This document shows, piece by piece, positions 25,618-33,906 of a stretch of DNA of 64,000 bases (its first letter is position 1; each line of letters opens with the position of its first letter). A model generated the notes under the pieces. It was not told the origin of the DNA. It was given only the letters and a program-made list of their open reading frames with translations, and searched no databases. A program made the position numbers and the translations under genes. The DNA is from Methanolobus profundi (lineage in GTDB: Archaea > Halobacteriota > Methanosarcinia > Methanosarcinales > Methanosarcinaceae), in contig NZ_FOUJ01000001.1 in assembly GCF_900114835.1 (NCBI RefSeq), forward strand, positions 744,001 through 808,000, given 5' to 3'.

Positions 25618-26910
25618 ATGGAATCATCAACTTTCGAAGACCTTCAATTATCAAGTAATATAGAAAAAGCAATAGTGGATCTTGGTTTTGAGGAACCTAC
25701 CCCTATTCAGTCCAAGGCCATCCCTTTTATTCTTGAAGGCAGGGATGTTATCGGACAGGCCCAAACGGGTACAGGCAAAACTGCAGCATTTGGTATACCA
25801 GCTCTTGAAATGATCAATGCAAGGAGCAAGAAGACCCAGGTGCTTGTGCTTTGTCCTACAAGAGAACTTGCTAACCAGGTTGCAGATGAGATGGGCAAAC
25901 TTGGTAAGTACACAGGAGCTAATATTCTGCCTGTCTATGGCGGTCAGAGTATTGAAAGGCAGATAAAGGCTCTCAGAAGGGGTGTTCAGATAGTTATTGG
26001 AACTCCTGGAAGAGTGCTCGATCACATTGAACGTAAAACACTGAAACTGGACAGTCTCGAAATGGTCGTTCTCGATGAGGCTGATGAGATGCTGGATATG
26101 GGATTCAGAGAGGATATCGAAAGTATCCTTAGCAGTGTCCCGGAACAAAGGCAGACCATTCTCTTCTCTGCTACAATGCCAAAGCCAATAATGAAGCTTA
26201 CAAAGAGGTATCAGCAAAATCCGGAACTTGTTAAGACCATTCATAAGGTAGTCACAGTTCCAAATATGGAACAGGCTTATTTCGAGGTCAAATTCCATAT
26301 GAAGCCTGATGTTCTTTGCAGGATGATCGATATCCATGATGTGAAGTCATCCCTTGTATTCTGTAATACAAAGAAGATGGTGGATGAGCTTGTTGCTACC
26401 CTTAAGACAAGGGGTTACCTTGCAGATGGTCTTCATGGCGACATGAAACAGAACCAGAGAGAGAAGGTAATGGCAAGTTTCAGGAAAGGAGAGATCGAGA
26501 CACTTGTAGCTACTGATGTAGCAGCTCGTGGTATCGATGTGGAGAACATTGAAGTTGTATTCAATTTCGATATGCCACAGGATGAGGAATCATACGTTCA
26601 CAGGATCGGAAGGACCGGACGTGCAGGAAGGCAGGGAATAGCATTTACCTTTGTTACTCCAAAAGAGATCTACAAGATCAAGAGCATCCAGAAGTACACC
26701 AAGACAAAGATCACATGTCGTAAGATACCAACCAGAAGTGATGCTGAGGACTTCAAGGCTAATATGCTTTCCAAGAAGGTAAAGGAAACCATCGATGATG
26801 GACACCTTGGAAAGTACATCCACTGGGTTGAGAAGATGCTTGATGAGGATTGCACATCAATGGATGTTGCTGCAGGTCTTGTCAAGATAATGCTCTCTGA
26901 TAACAAGTAA
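25618..26910 (+). CDS. deaD: DEAD-box RNA helicase
   Basis: 430 residues. ATP-dependent RNA unwinding is indicated by the full motif set: Q motif (FEEPTPIQ), I (AQTGTGKT), Ia (PTRELA), II (DEAD), III (SAT), and VI (HRIGRTGRAGR). The C-terminal 60 residues are a short family-specific tail without an RNA-binding RGG domain. In the cold-adapted methanogen Methanococcoides burtonii a deaD gene with a long leader is cold-induced; the long leader here fits the same type of control (inference). A composite hairpin terminator follows. Confidence 0.93.
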   Translation: MESSTFEDLQLSSNIEKAIVDLGFEEPTPIQSKAIPFILEGRDVIGQAQTGTGKTAAFGIPALEMINARSKKTQVLVLCPTRELANQVADEMGKLGKYTGANILPVYGGQSIERQIKALRRGVQIVIGTPGRVLDHIERKTLKLDSLEMVVLDEADEMLDMGFREDIESILSSVPEQRQTILFSATMPKPIMKLTKRYQQNPELVKTIHKVVTVPNMEQAYFEVKFHMKPDVLCRMIDIHDVKSSLVFCNTKKMVDELVATLKTRGYLADGLHGDMKQNQREKVMASFRKGEIETLVATDVAARGIDVENIEVVFNFDMPQDEESYVHRIGRTGRAGRQGIAFTFVTPKEIYKIKSIQKYTKTKITCRKIPTRSDAEDFKANMLSKKVKETIDDGHLGKYIHWVEKMLDEDCTSMDVAAGLVKIMLSDNK

Positions 26911-26928
26911 TGATACTATTTTGAGTAA

Positions 26929-26970
26929 TTTTCGGGAAATATGTCGGATCTATCCGCTATTTCCCGAAAA
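26929..26970 (+). terminator. Two-tier hairpin terminator after deaD
   Basis: TTTTCGGGAAATA pairs perfectly with TATTTCCCGAAAA over 13 bases, and the loop holds a second stem CGGAT/ATCCG. It begins 19 bases after the helicase stop. Confidence 0.75.
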
Positions 26971-27193
26971 CATACGATACATATTATATACTTTGAGCCT
27001 ATCATATAGATTAGGATCAATGCCCATGCAGATGCTGTAAAACTTGATTTTTCAGTAATTTAACATGGTATGATCTTGTTTTATCTGAATAGGATGTTCT
27101 AGTGTTGTGATGACCGATCAGCAACAGCACCTATTAATGTCCTTTTTCTTGAATAAAGCAGGAATAAAAACTTTACAACGCTGAGGTATTAAT

Positions 27194-27529
27194 CTGGCTA
27201 ATTATAGAAGTAAGAAACGAAAGAGTAATGCAAGTGGTGGAAGCCCTGATGGCGAGGTCGTCAGAGTAAGGACACCCAGAAAAGAAAATGGTGAAGTTCT
27301 GGCAACAGTTTCCAGCTTGCTTGGAGCTAACAGGGTAAGATTACAGTGCATGGACGGTGTAGTCCGCATGGGTCGTATCCCAGGTTCCAAGAAGAAGAGA
27401 ATGTGGGTACGTGAAGGTGACATTGTTATTGCTACTCCCTGGGAGATCCAGGATGAAAAGGCCGATGTTATATGGAAGTACACCCGTCCACAGGTCAACT
27501 GGCTGGAAAGAAAGGGCTTCCTTAAGTAA
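27194..27529 (+). CDS. eif1a: Translation initiation factor aIF1A with apparent CTG start
   Basis: 111 residues if initiated at the CTG at 27194. The product then starts (M)[11 protein letters not shown], the usual basic N-terminal tail, followed by the S1-like OB fold ([33 protein letters not shown]) and the C-terminal helical part. The factor binds the A site of the small subunit and promotes start-codon scanning and selection. No ATG, GTG or TTG exists in frame upstream of residue 42, inside the OB fold. GAGGT at 27183-27187 lies 6 bases before the CTG, which is ideal spacing, and a stop codon at 27182 closes the frame upstream. A single ATG-to-CTG change, real or a sequencing error, explains this. 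Confidence 0.85.
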   Translation: MANYRSKKRKSNASGGSPDGEVVRVRTPRKENGEVLATVSSLLGANRVRLQCMDGVVRMGRIPGSKKKRMWVREGDIVIATPWEIQDEKADVIWKYTRPQVNWLERKGFLK

Positions 27530-27534
27530 GATGA

Positions 27535-27551
27535 GATGAATTCTATTCATC
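27535..27551 (+). terminator. Terminator of aIF1A gene
   Basis: GATGAAT and ATTCATC form a 7-base stem with a 3-base loop, followed by TTTTC. The rest of the gap to 27782 holds no gene. Confidence 0.6.
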
Positions 27552-27781
27552 TTTTCTAAAATTACTATTCTGTTGTCATTAATAATTTTATTTAGAATTT
27601 CCTAATTGGGCTTATCTTATTCAGGCTCTGTTCTCCAGTTGTCATCATCCCTGACCGAAGGTCATAGATACAGATATTGAAAAGATATATCGATAAAGAA
27701 TAGTTGTTAGTAGAATGAAAATTTTAGAATGAAAAAAGGTTGAAGTATCTGTTGGATACTTCTGTTGAAAGAGTGAAGTAA

Positions 27782-27988
27782 TTATTCTGCAACTTCGCCA
27801 AATGCGAACTTTCTCAGAACTTTTGTTACCTTGATGGTTACTTCGTCGCCTACGGATGTTCCTGGGACAAAGATCACGAAACCGCTTACTCTTGCAATTC
27901 CGTCGCCTTCTCTTGCGATATCTTCAATTGTTACTTCGTATGTCTCGCCGGCATCTACTGGCGCTGTTGATTCTTCTCTGTTGAACAT
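27782..27988 (-). CDS. TRAM-domain RNA-binding protein
   Basis: 68 residues, essentially one TRAM domain (VTIEDIAREGDGIARV, VFVPGTSVGDEVTIKV). Stand-alone TRAM proteins are abundant RNA chaperones in methanogens and several are cold-induced; they take the place of bacterial CspA-type proteins. An AGGAC ribosome site precedes the ATG. Its nearness to the DEAD-box helicase and aIF1A suggests a small cluster for RNA and translation at low temperature (inference). Confidence 0.92.
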   Translation of the reverse strand: MFNREESTAPVDAGETYEVTIEDIAREGDGIARVSGFVIFVPGTSVGDEVTIKVTKVLRKFAFGEVAE

Positions 27989-28222
27989 ATAGATTCACGT
28001 CCTTTTTTAAATATAGCCTAAAATATCCGAGTAAGCTGAAAACATAATGCAAAATAGTAATCTACAATTTAAGTAAATGCCATTTAATGCCATACGTTTA
28101 GCAAAACAATCCTATTTTAAAGCAAACCCTAATATGGATTATTTGTATAAAAGCATTGTGCATGATGCTGGTTCCATTGCTCACGAATCTGTTCTGATAT
28201 TCCCGGTTGCTTTATATACTCT

Positions 28223-28516
28223 TTAGCAACAGCCATCATCACCACAGCAGCATGCATCACTGTCCATATCTTTGCCCTTGAGTGCTGCATTTATCATTGC
28301 CCAGGCACAGCCAACACCACTCTGTACCTCGATGGCCTCTACAGGACAATTTCCGGCACAAGCTCCGCATTCCATACACTTTTCAGGACTTGTGAGCTCT
28401 ACATGACCTTTTCCTTCAGTGAAGACTCCATGTGGGCATACCTGAGTACATATAAGGCAGTTGATGCATTTTTCAGGATGGAATTGAAGGGTATTCTCAT
28501 TGTATGAATTGAACAT
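28223..28516 (-). CDS. hgcB: Mercury methylation ferredoxin HgcB
   Basis: 97 residues from the ATG at 28516, which overlaps the hgcA stop (TGATG). It has two [4Fe-4S] binding sets, C17-x2-C20-x2-C23-x3-C27 and C47-x2-C50-x2-C53-x3-C57 (CMECGAC is typical of HgcB), the conserved lone Cys70 in GVGCAWAMI, and a C-terminal cysteine tail (CCC and final CC). HgcB is known to reduce the HgcA corrinoid and to bind Hg(II) through these cysteines. A longer frame upstream is an artefact of reading into hgcA. Confidence 0.95.
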   Translation of the reverse strand: MFNSYNENTLQFHPEKCINCLICTQVCPHGVFTEGKGHVELTSPEKCMECGACAGNCPVEAIEVQSGVGCAWAMINAALKGKDMDSDACCCGDDGCC

Positions 28517-29592
28517 CAGATAATCTCCATTAAACGGCTTGCTCCAAGGACAATAAGGCAGATTATTCCGGTACCTGCTTTTAGTGCTATGTACGGTACA
28601 TATTTGAATATCTCTTTCTTGACCCCGGTCCTGGATGTATAGGTAGTACAACCTGTGAAGTTCAGTGCAAGGAATCCTGTCACTGCAGGAATTAGAAGGA
28701 ACATTGCCATCAATGTAAGTATCTTCTCCCAGAGTACTATGGAGGGGTCAGCTGCAAGTACAATTCCGAAAGGTATCGTTACCAGCCAGCCAAGGATGAT
28801 CCCTTTGATACTGAGATCATGGGCAGGCAGGAAAGGAAGCAGGACCGGGAAAAGTACCGTTCCTGCAACTGCGGCGATGACTGCGATGAGCGCTGCAAGA
28901 GGACCTGATAACATGTAGAGCAAGATCGCAGCGATGATCGTTGGTTTAACCACGTGGACAAATTCTATTGGTGTCAGTACCAGCCTGTCCTTGAATGTGA
29001 ACTTCACCTTTCTCATTTCAGGTGTGGCAGTATGGGTTTTGAGATACTCAGGAAGGTCACTGGCACGTACAGGTCCGTATTCGACTTTAAATCCTGACCT
29101 TTTACTGATCTCATGTGCAGATACTCCCGGTGCACCGAGCTGTGGCAGAATGAGTTTACGATGGTTCACGATCTTAGAAAGTCCTGACCATTTGATACGA
29201 TATACTATCTCATCAGTTCCAAATGTCCCTTTTCCGGCAGCACACCAGACGTTTATACCTTTTGTATCTATAACAAGGATGTAACAGTCGATACCTGCAA
29301 GTGAACTGCGAAGTGCATCAAAACTGAGGGTGTAATTAGCTGATACAAAGACAGGAGAATCTGCATCAGGCGTTCCTAATTTATAGATGCCAGGTTGGAC
29401 TATGTGTTCTGAACGTCTAAATCCCCATCGTGCAAGGAAATGGTCGAACCTGTCATTGAAGGTGAGATCACTTGTTGTTTCCTGAATTTCCGGTGCAGGG
29501 CTGTTTTTATCCAGTCCTATCATCTGGATGAACTGACCTGTGTTCACTTCAGTGTCAGATGAACAGCATCCTCCGTTGTTGTTAGTATCCAT
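28516..29592 (-). CDS. hgcA: Mercury methyltransferase corrinoid protein HgcA
   Basis: 358 residues. The cap-helix motif NVWCAAGK lies at residues 114-121, with Cys117 the expected unusual lower cobalt ligand. The corrinoid domain covers about 45-200, and four or five transmembrane helices fill about 205-355. HgcA transfers a methyl group to Hg(II), making neurotoxic methylmercury, at the cytoplasmic membrane. The N-terminus has an extra Cys-Cys (GGCCSS, residues 7-12). AAAGGA precedes the start. hgcB follows in a one-base overlap. Methanolobus and Methanomethylovorans are among the methanogens known to have this pair. Confidence 0.97.
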   Translation of the reverse strand: MDTNNNGGCCSSDTEVNTGQFIQMIGLDKNSPAPEIQETTSDLTFNDRFDHFLARWGFRRSEHIVQPGIYKLGTPDADSPVFVSANYTLSFDALRSSLAGIDCYILVIDTKGINVWCAAGKGTFGTDEIVYRIKWSGLSKIVNHRKLILPQLGAPGVSAHEISKRSGFKVEYGPVRASDLPEYLKTHTATPEMRKVKFTFKDRLVLTPIEFVHVVKPTIIAAILLYMLSGPLAALIAVIAAVAGTVLFPVLLPFLPAHDLSIKGIILGWLVTIPFGIVLAADPSIVLWEKILTLMAMFLLIPAVTGFLALNFTGCTTYTSRTGVKKEIFKYVPYIALKAGTGIICLIVLGASRLMEII

Positions 29593-29741
29593 GTTCCATT
29601 TCCTTTTTTAGTGAAAGCATTTCAAATAGATCTGAACAAATATAGTATGAAAAGAAGTTGCACATATATCTATCTGATAGATGAGAGCAATAGTATTTTT
29701 CTATATAGTTTCGAGAAGGAGTTTGTTTTTACCACGTGCCA

Positions 29742-29756
29742 GTTTTCCCGGAAAAC
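29742..29756. promoter_or_regulatory. Palindrome upstream of hgcA
   Basis: GTTTTCCCGGAAAAC is a perfect inverted repeat around one central base, flanked by TTACCA (near 29729) and TGGTAA (near 29774) as an outer inverted repeat. It lies about 150 bases from the hgcA start, beyond a leftward TATA-like CTATATAG near 29700. It could be an operator for hgcAB or for the rightward gene at 29890. Confidence 0.4.
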
Positions 29757-29889
29757 CTCTTAAAGTTCATATCTGGTAACATTTTAAAGCTAGTGAAATA
29801 TAAACTATTTATTTTTTTTCAAACATAATATTTATCAAGTGGCATGTCTTACATCTGTAAGTATTTAATATTGATGCGAGCTTATCACC

Positions 29890-31074
29890 ATGCCAGAAAA
29901 GAAAAAGCCCCTTACAATAGCTCTTTCGTTGTTACTCTTAATGTCCATAGTTCCAGGAGTAATGACAGACGTCTGGGATGTCATCTCTCCTGCAAAATCA
30001 CTTGACGAGTTTGAACCTTTTAAGACATCACTCGTAACTGGAAGTGGTGTGGAAAATGTAGATATTTCGCCTGATGGCAAATTTGTTGTAAGCAGCACAC
30101 TTGGAATGGTTAACTTATGGGATGCAGCGGATCTCGACTTACTCTATGGTTATCATGTTATGAATGATGAAAGCGGTGCTACTGTGAAACAACGTGAGCC
30201 ATATTACAACCTTGTAGATATTGAATTTTCTAAACCTGGAAACTATTATTTAGTAGGCTCCAATAGTGATCATCCACATTATGGAGGAATGGAAGCATCA
30301 CATCTGACACTCTACAACATGACACATAGCATAGGTGTTGCCAGCAGAACTTTCAGAACCCACCAGATAAACGATACTCTCATAGAGGACACTGCCATTT
30401 CCCCGGACGAAACTACCTATGCAGCCTGCACGGAAATGACAACAAACCCTGAGAGTTGCACAATTACATTATGGGATATTGAAACTGGCGAAGTTGCGAA
30501 TTCAATTACAAGTGACAATTACAAAGCAACCTCGATCACATTCACACCTGATGGAAAATATCTGGTTGCAAGTTTTGACAACAACATTAATCCTGACAGA
30601 ATAGTTGTTTTTGCTCTGGAAAATGGAGATGTTGTCAGGACGATGGAAGAAAGAGCGGTTACTGACCTCCATTTCTCTGATGATGGAAATATCCTTGCAG
30701 CAGGCAGCATCTATCGTAGTGAGGTAATAGTCTGGGATGGGAATTCTTACGAGGAAATGTATCGTTTGAGAGGATTGGAACTTTCGCCTGACAGCACTGC
30801 ACTTTCGAGAGATGGAAAGTATATCATGGCTATGGACTATTCCAGACTGATCGTATGGGATACCGAATCGAAAAGAAAGATCGTGAGTAGCAGACATCGA
30901 AATATTGATTTTGTTGACTCATTCTCATCAGGCACGTTCTCAGATGATGGAAAATATCTTGTAATGGCATTGGTAGTAAAAAGGGGTTCAGAGTATACTA
31001 GACAGCCTGATTATAACTCAGGAATGGTCTTTGTTTATGATTTTGAAGAAATACTGGAATCCTATTATGAGTGA
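29890..31074 (+). CDS. Secreted WD40-like beta-propeller protein, copy 1
   Basis: 394 residues. A signal peptide (MPEKKKPLTIALSLLLLM) is followed by about seven propeller blades, seen from repeated units such as ISPDGKFVVSS, ITLWDIETGE, FTPDGKYLVASF and FSDDGNILAAGS. Such extracytoplasmic propellers usually act as binding scaffolds. No membrane anchor is seen at the C-terminus. No ribosome site is present before the ATG, so the message may be leaderless. It is followed at once by a near-copy. Confidence 0.8.
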   Translation: MPEKKKPLTIALSLLLLMSIVPGVMTDVWDVISPAKSLDEFEPFKTSLVTGSGVENVDISPDGKFVVSSTLGMVNLWDAADLDLLYGYHVMNDESGATVKQREPYYNLVDIEFSKPGNYYLVGSNSDHPHYGGMEASHLTLYNMTHSIGVASRTFRTHQINDTLIEDTAISPDETTYAACTEMTTNPESCTITLWDIETGEVANSITSDNYKATSITFTPDGKYLVASFDNNINPDRIVVFALENGDVVRTMEERAVTDLHFSDDGNILAAGSIYRSEVIVWDGNSYEEMYRLRGLELSPDSTALSRDGKYIMAMDYSRLIVWDTESKRKIVSSRHRNIDFVDSFSSGTFSDDGKYLVMALVVKRGSEYTRQPDYNSGMVFVYDFEEILESYYE

Positions 31075-31082
31075 GTTTTAAC

Positions 31083-32267
31083 ATGCCAGAAAAGAAAAAG
31101 CCCCTTACAATAGCTCTTTCGTTGTTACTCTTAATGTCAATAGTTCCAGGAGTAATGACAGATGTCTGGGATCTTGTCTCCCCAGCAAAGTCACTTGACG
31201 AGTTTGAGCCCTATAAAACATCCTATGTGGAAGGAAGTGACGTGGAAAATATAGATATCTCCCCAGATGGGAAATTTGTTGTAAGCAGCACACTGGGCAC
31301 AGTCAACTTCTGGAATATAGTGAGACGCGATGAACGATTTGGATACCATAAACAGAATGATGGGACCAGCGCTACGGTAGAAGATCATGAACCATATTAC
31401 AACCTTGTAGACATTGAGTTTTCTACACCAGGAAACTATTATTTGGTAGGTTCCAACAGTGATTATCCGTATTATAAAGGAAGAACATCATCACATTTGA
31501 CACTCTACTATATGACTCACAGCAAAGGTGTAGCCAGTGATTATTTAAGAGGACATGAGATAAACGATACTCTCATAGAGGATACTGCCATTTCCCCGGA
31601 CGAAACTACCTATGCTGCCTGTACGGAAATGACAGCAAACCCCGAGAGTTGCACAATTACATTATGGGATATTGAAACTGGCAAAGTCGTGAATTCAATT
31701 ACAAGTGACAATTACAAAGCAACCTCGATCACATTCACACCTGATGGAAAATATCTGGTTGCAAGCTTTGATAACAGTATCAATCCTGACAGAATACTTG
31801 TCTTTGATCTAAAAAATGGAGATATTGTCAGGACGATAAAGGAAAGGGCGGTTGCTGACCTCCAGTTCTCAGATGATGGGGAGATTCTTGCAGCAGGTAG
31901 TCTTTATCGTAGTGAAGTAATTGTCTGGGATGGGAATTCTTACGAGGAATTGTATCGCTTGAAGGGATTGGAGCTTTCACCTGATAGTACTGCACTTTCA
32001 CGGGATGGAAAGTATATTATGGCTATGGACTATTCCAGACTGATCGTATGGGATATCGGGTCAAAAAGAAAAATCGTGAGTAGCAGGCATCTAAATATTG
32101 ATTTTGTTGACTCATTCTCATCATGTACGTTCTCCGATGATGGAAAATATCTTGTAATAGCATTGGTAGTAAAGAGAGGTTCTGAGTATACCGTACAACC
32201 TGATTATAACTCTGGAATGGTCTTTGTTTATGATTTTGAGGAGATATTGGAATCCTATTATGAGTGA
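31083..32267 (+). CDS. Secreted WD40-like beta-propeller protein, copy 2
   Basis: 394 residues from the ATG at 31083, which matches the start of copy 1; a GTG at 31071 is also in frame. The first 90 bases differ from copy 1 at only about two positions, and long later stretches are also near-identical, while the part coding for residues about 70-170 is more diverged. This points to a tandem duplication with partial gene conversion. The copy starts 9 bases after the first copy ends, so they are co-transcribed. Function as for copy 1. Confidence 0.8.
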   Translation: MPEKKKPLTIALSLLLLMSIVPGVMTDVWDLVSPAKSLDEFEPYKTSYVEGSDVENIDISPDGKFVVSSTLGTVNFWNIVRRDERFGYHKQNDGTSATVEDHEPYYNLVDIEFSTPGNYYLVGSNSDYPYYKGRTSSHLTLYYMTHSKGVASDYLRGHEINDTLIEDTAISPDETTYAACTEMTANPESCTITLWDIETGKVVNSITSDNYKATSITFTPDGKYLVASFDNSINPDRILVFDLKNGDIVRTIKERAVADLQFSDDGEILAAGSLYRSEVIVWDGNSYEELYRLKGLELSPDSTALSRDGKYIMAMDYSRLIVWDIGSKRKIVSSRHLNIDFVDSFSSCTFSDDGKYLVIALVVKRGSEYTVQPDYNSGMVFVYDFEEILESYYE

Positions 32268-32552
32268 TCTGGAATTAAAGTAAGTGATGTTTTGAAGAAT
32301 ACTATGAACATTCTGGTTTTATCTCTTCATGGAAGTATCCATAAGGAGAAAATATCGGATGCTGGTATTTAAGGAGAAATTCAGATCAGATGGCTATTCT
32401 TCTCTAGCTTTTCGTATTGTGCCGGCTTCGCCGGGTACTTAGGTCTGTTAAAGTTGTTCGTAGTCTTCAATAACTCTGTATTAATGGAAGCTATCTTGAT
32501 TATGGAATATGAGATAAGCTGTTTCAATATCCTTCATATGCACAATTTTCGA

Positions 32553-32834
32553 TCATTTCTTCTCTGTAGATCTTATGGAAACACGGAAGTCCCAGTTCAA
32601 TTTGTTCTTATTTACGGGTGAAAATCCACATCTTAGCATTGCTTCTTTGAACTGTGGATTTGTGATGAAGAAACCATCTGGTGATTCCTCGAAAAGAAGT
32701 TTAAGCGCATAACTGGCATAAGTTTTCTCTTGTGTCCTTTGTGGGAGGATATTTGCCCTGATCCAATCATCAATGGCTTTTTTTTGATCTTCGGGTAATT
32801 CGAATTCGTCTGTTTCTTTCTTCTTTTTTGCCAT
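32553..32834 (-). CDS. Conserved-looking small soluble protein
   Basis: 93 residues, not assigned to a named family. A lysine-rich start is followed by a helical region (PEDQKKAIDDWIRAN) and a compact segment (TYASYALKLLFEES, GFFITNPQFKEAMLRCGF, LNWDFRVS) that resembles small proteins carried by phages and bacteria as single units. The gap 32268-32552 upstream of its end has a small GC-rich hairpin (CCGGCTTCGCCGG at about 32421) that may terminate the propeller operon. Confidence 0.5.
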   Translation of the reverse strand: MAKKKKETDEFELPEDQKKAIDDWIRANILPQRTQEKTYASYALKLLFEESPDGFFITNPQFKEAMLRCGFSPVNKNKLNWDFRVSIRSTEKK

Positions 32835-32892
32835 GTTGACCCTGAATGATCTGGAGCTATTTAATTTACTTCATTGTCTGGACAATATCGAT

Positions 32893-33906
32893 CTACGCCA
32901 ACAGATCGCTCATATCGATCTCCTTCCCAGTTCTCAACTGATCTCTGAGCTGTGTGATCTTCCTGTCTATCTTCTCAAGGCTTTCCAGATGCTTTTTCTC
33001 GTCATCTGTGGTCTTCATGAGCTTTGAGATACCACCGTTCTTTATGACGATCCGCTGGTCTGCTGAGAGAGCGAGTAGGGGGTCGTGGGTGCTGATAAGG
33101 ACTATCTTGTTATTACTTACCAGAAGTTCCAGTGATCTTACCTTGTCAACTCCGGCATTCTCTATCTCATCTATCAGGACCACTGATGCAGGGCTTAGGA
33201 GTGCTGTGTCAGCGATCATCAGGGCTCTTGACTGTCCTCCGGAAAGTTGTGTGACAGGGGTTTCCCTGCTGAAAGACTCACCTGCAAGGACGTTCGCTGT
33301 ATCGTATATCTTCTGGACGATATGGGATATCTCATCAACCATACGGCTCTCTGCATGAAGTGTGAGGAAATCCTCTACACTAAGGTCCATGACAAAGTTC
33401 ATGTTCTGGGAGAGTTGAGCTATAAAACGGCCTTCGGTAGAGAAACGTTCCTCATCGTCCGGAGCACGACCATTGATCAATATTCTGCGCTTGGTTGGTG
33501 TGTCCTCCTGGGCCAGAGATTCAATATCGGCCAGAAGGCGTGATTTTCCTGAACCGGTGGGACCAACGATCGCTGTCACTTCACCTTTCTTCAGTTCAAC
33601 TGAAAACTCTTCTTTCTCACCATTCTTATTGTGTCCTGGGAGCACGGTCAGAGATCCAACTGTGAGAACATTACCCTCCTGAAGAACTTTTACCTGCTCA
33701 ATGAACAAAAAAAATCCGTCAATAAAGGTCTGATAGTCACTTCCTCTTTCTTCAAAATACTCTTCAGTAAGTATTGAACCCAGATTTTCCAGTTTTGTCC
33801 TCCCGAACTGCGAAGGGTCGATCGCAAATGAAGATAAATAATCCTCTATCCACGGCATCATCTCCATGAGCTCATCTATAGTTCTATGAAGCATATCTGT
33901 CCGCAT
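32893..33906 (-). CDS. Lone ABC-type ATPase of a three-gene cytosolic unit
   Basis: 337 residues. The nucleotide-binding domain has Walker A (GPTGSGKS, residues 115-122), a Q-loop glutamine (QLSQNMNF), the signature LSGGQ, Walker B (VVLIDEIEN) and the switch histidine (STHD). Ahead of it lie about 100 residues, the first 60 helical (TIDELMEMMPWIEDYL), similar in character to DUF1858. No membrane protein is encoded nearby, so a normal ABC transporter is unlikely. It follows the GTPase gene with no gap and ends with a charged coiled tail (ESLEKIDRKITQLRDQL). It may power a maturation or metal-handling step (inference). Confidence 0.8.
   Translation of the reverse strand: MRTDMLHRTIDELMEMMPWIEDYLSSFAIDPSQFGRTKLENLGSILTEEYFEERGSDYQTFIDGFFLFIEQVKVLQEGNVLTVGSLTVLPGHNKNGEKEEFSVELKKGEVTAIVGPTGSGKSRLLADIESLAQEDTPTKRRILINGRAPDDEERFSTEGRFIAQLSQNMNFVMDLSVEDFLTLHAESRMVDEISHIVQKIYDTANVLAGESFSRETPVTQLSGGQSRALMIADTALLSPASVVLIDEIENAGVDKVRSLELLVSNNKIVLISTHDPLLALSADQRIVIKNGGISKLMKTTDDEKKHLESLEKIDRKITQLRDQLRTGKEIDMSDLLA

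Noticed and set aside
28517-28651. N-terminal extension of HgcB to 142 residues
   Set aside because: The extra part lies within the hgcA gene in another frame; the ATG at 28516 matches known HgcB length and the usual gene overlap.
29890-32267. Tandem propeller genes as a mobile-element duplication
   Set aside because: No inverted ends, target repeats or transposase were seen; simple tandem duplication is enough.
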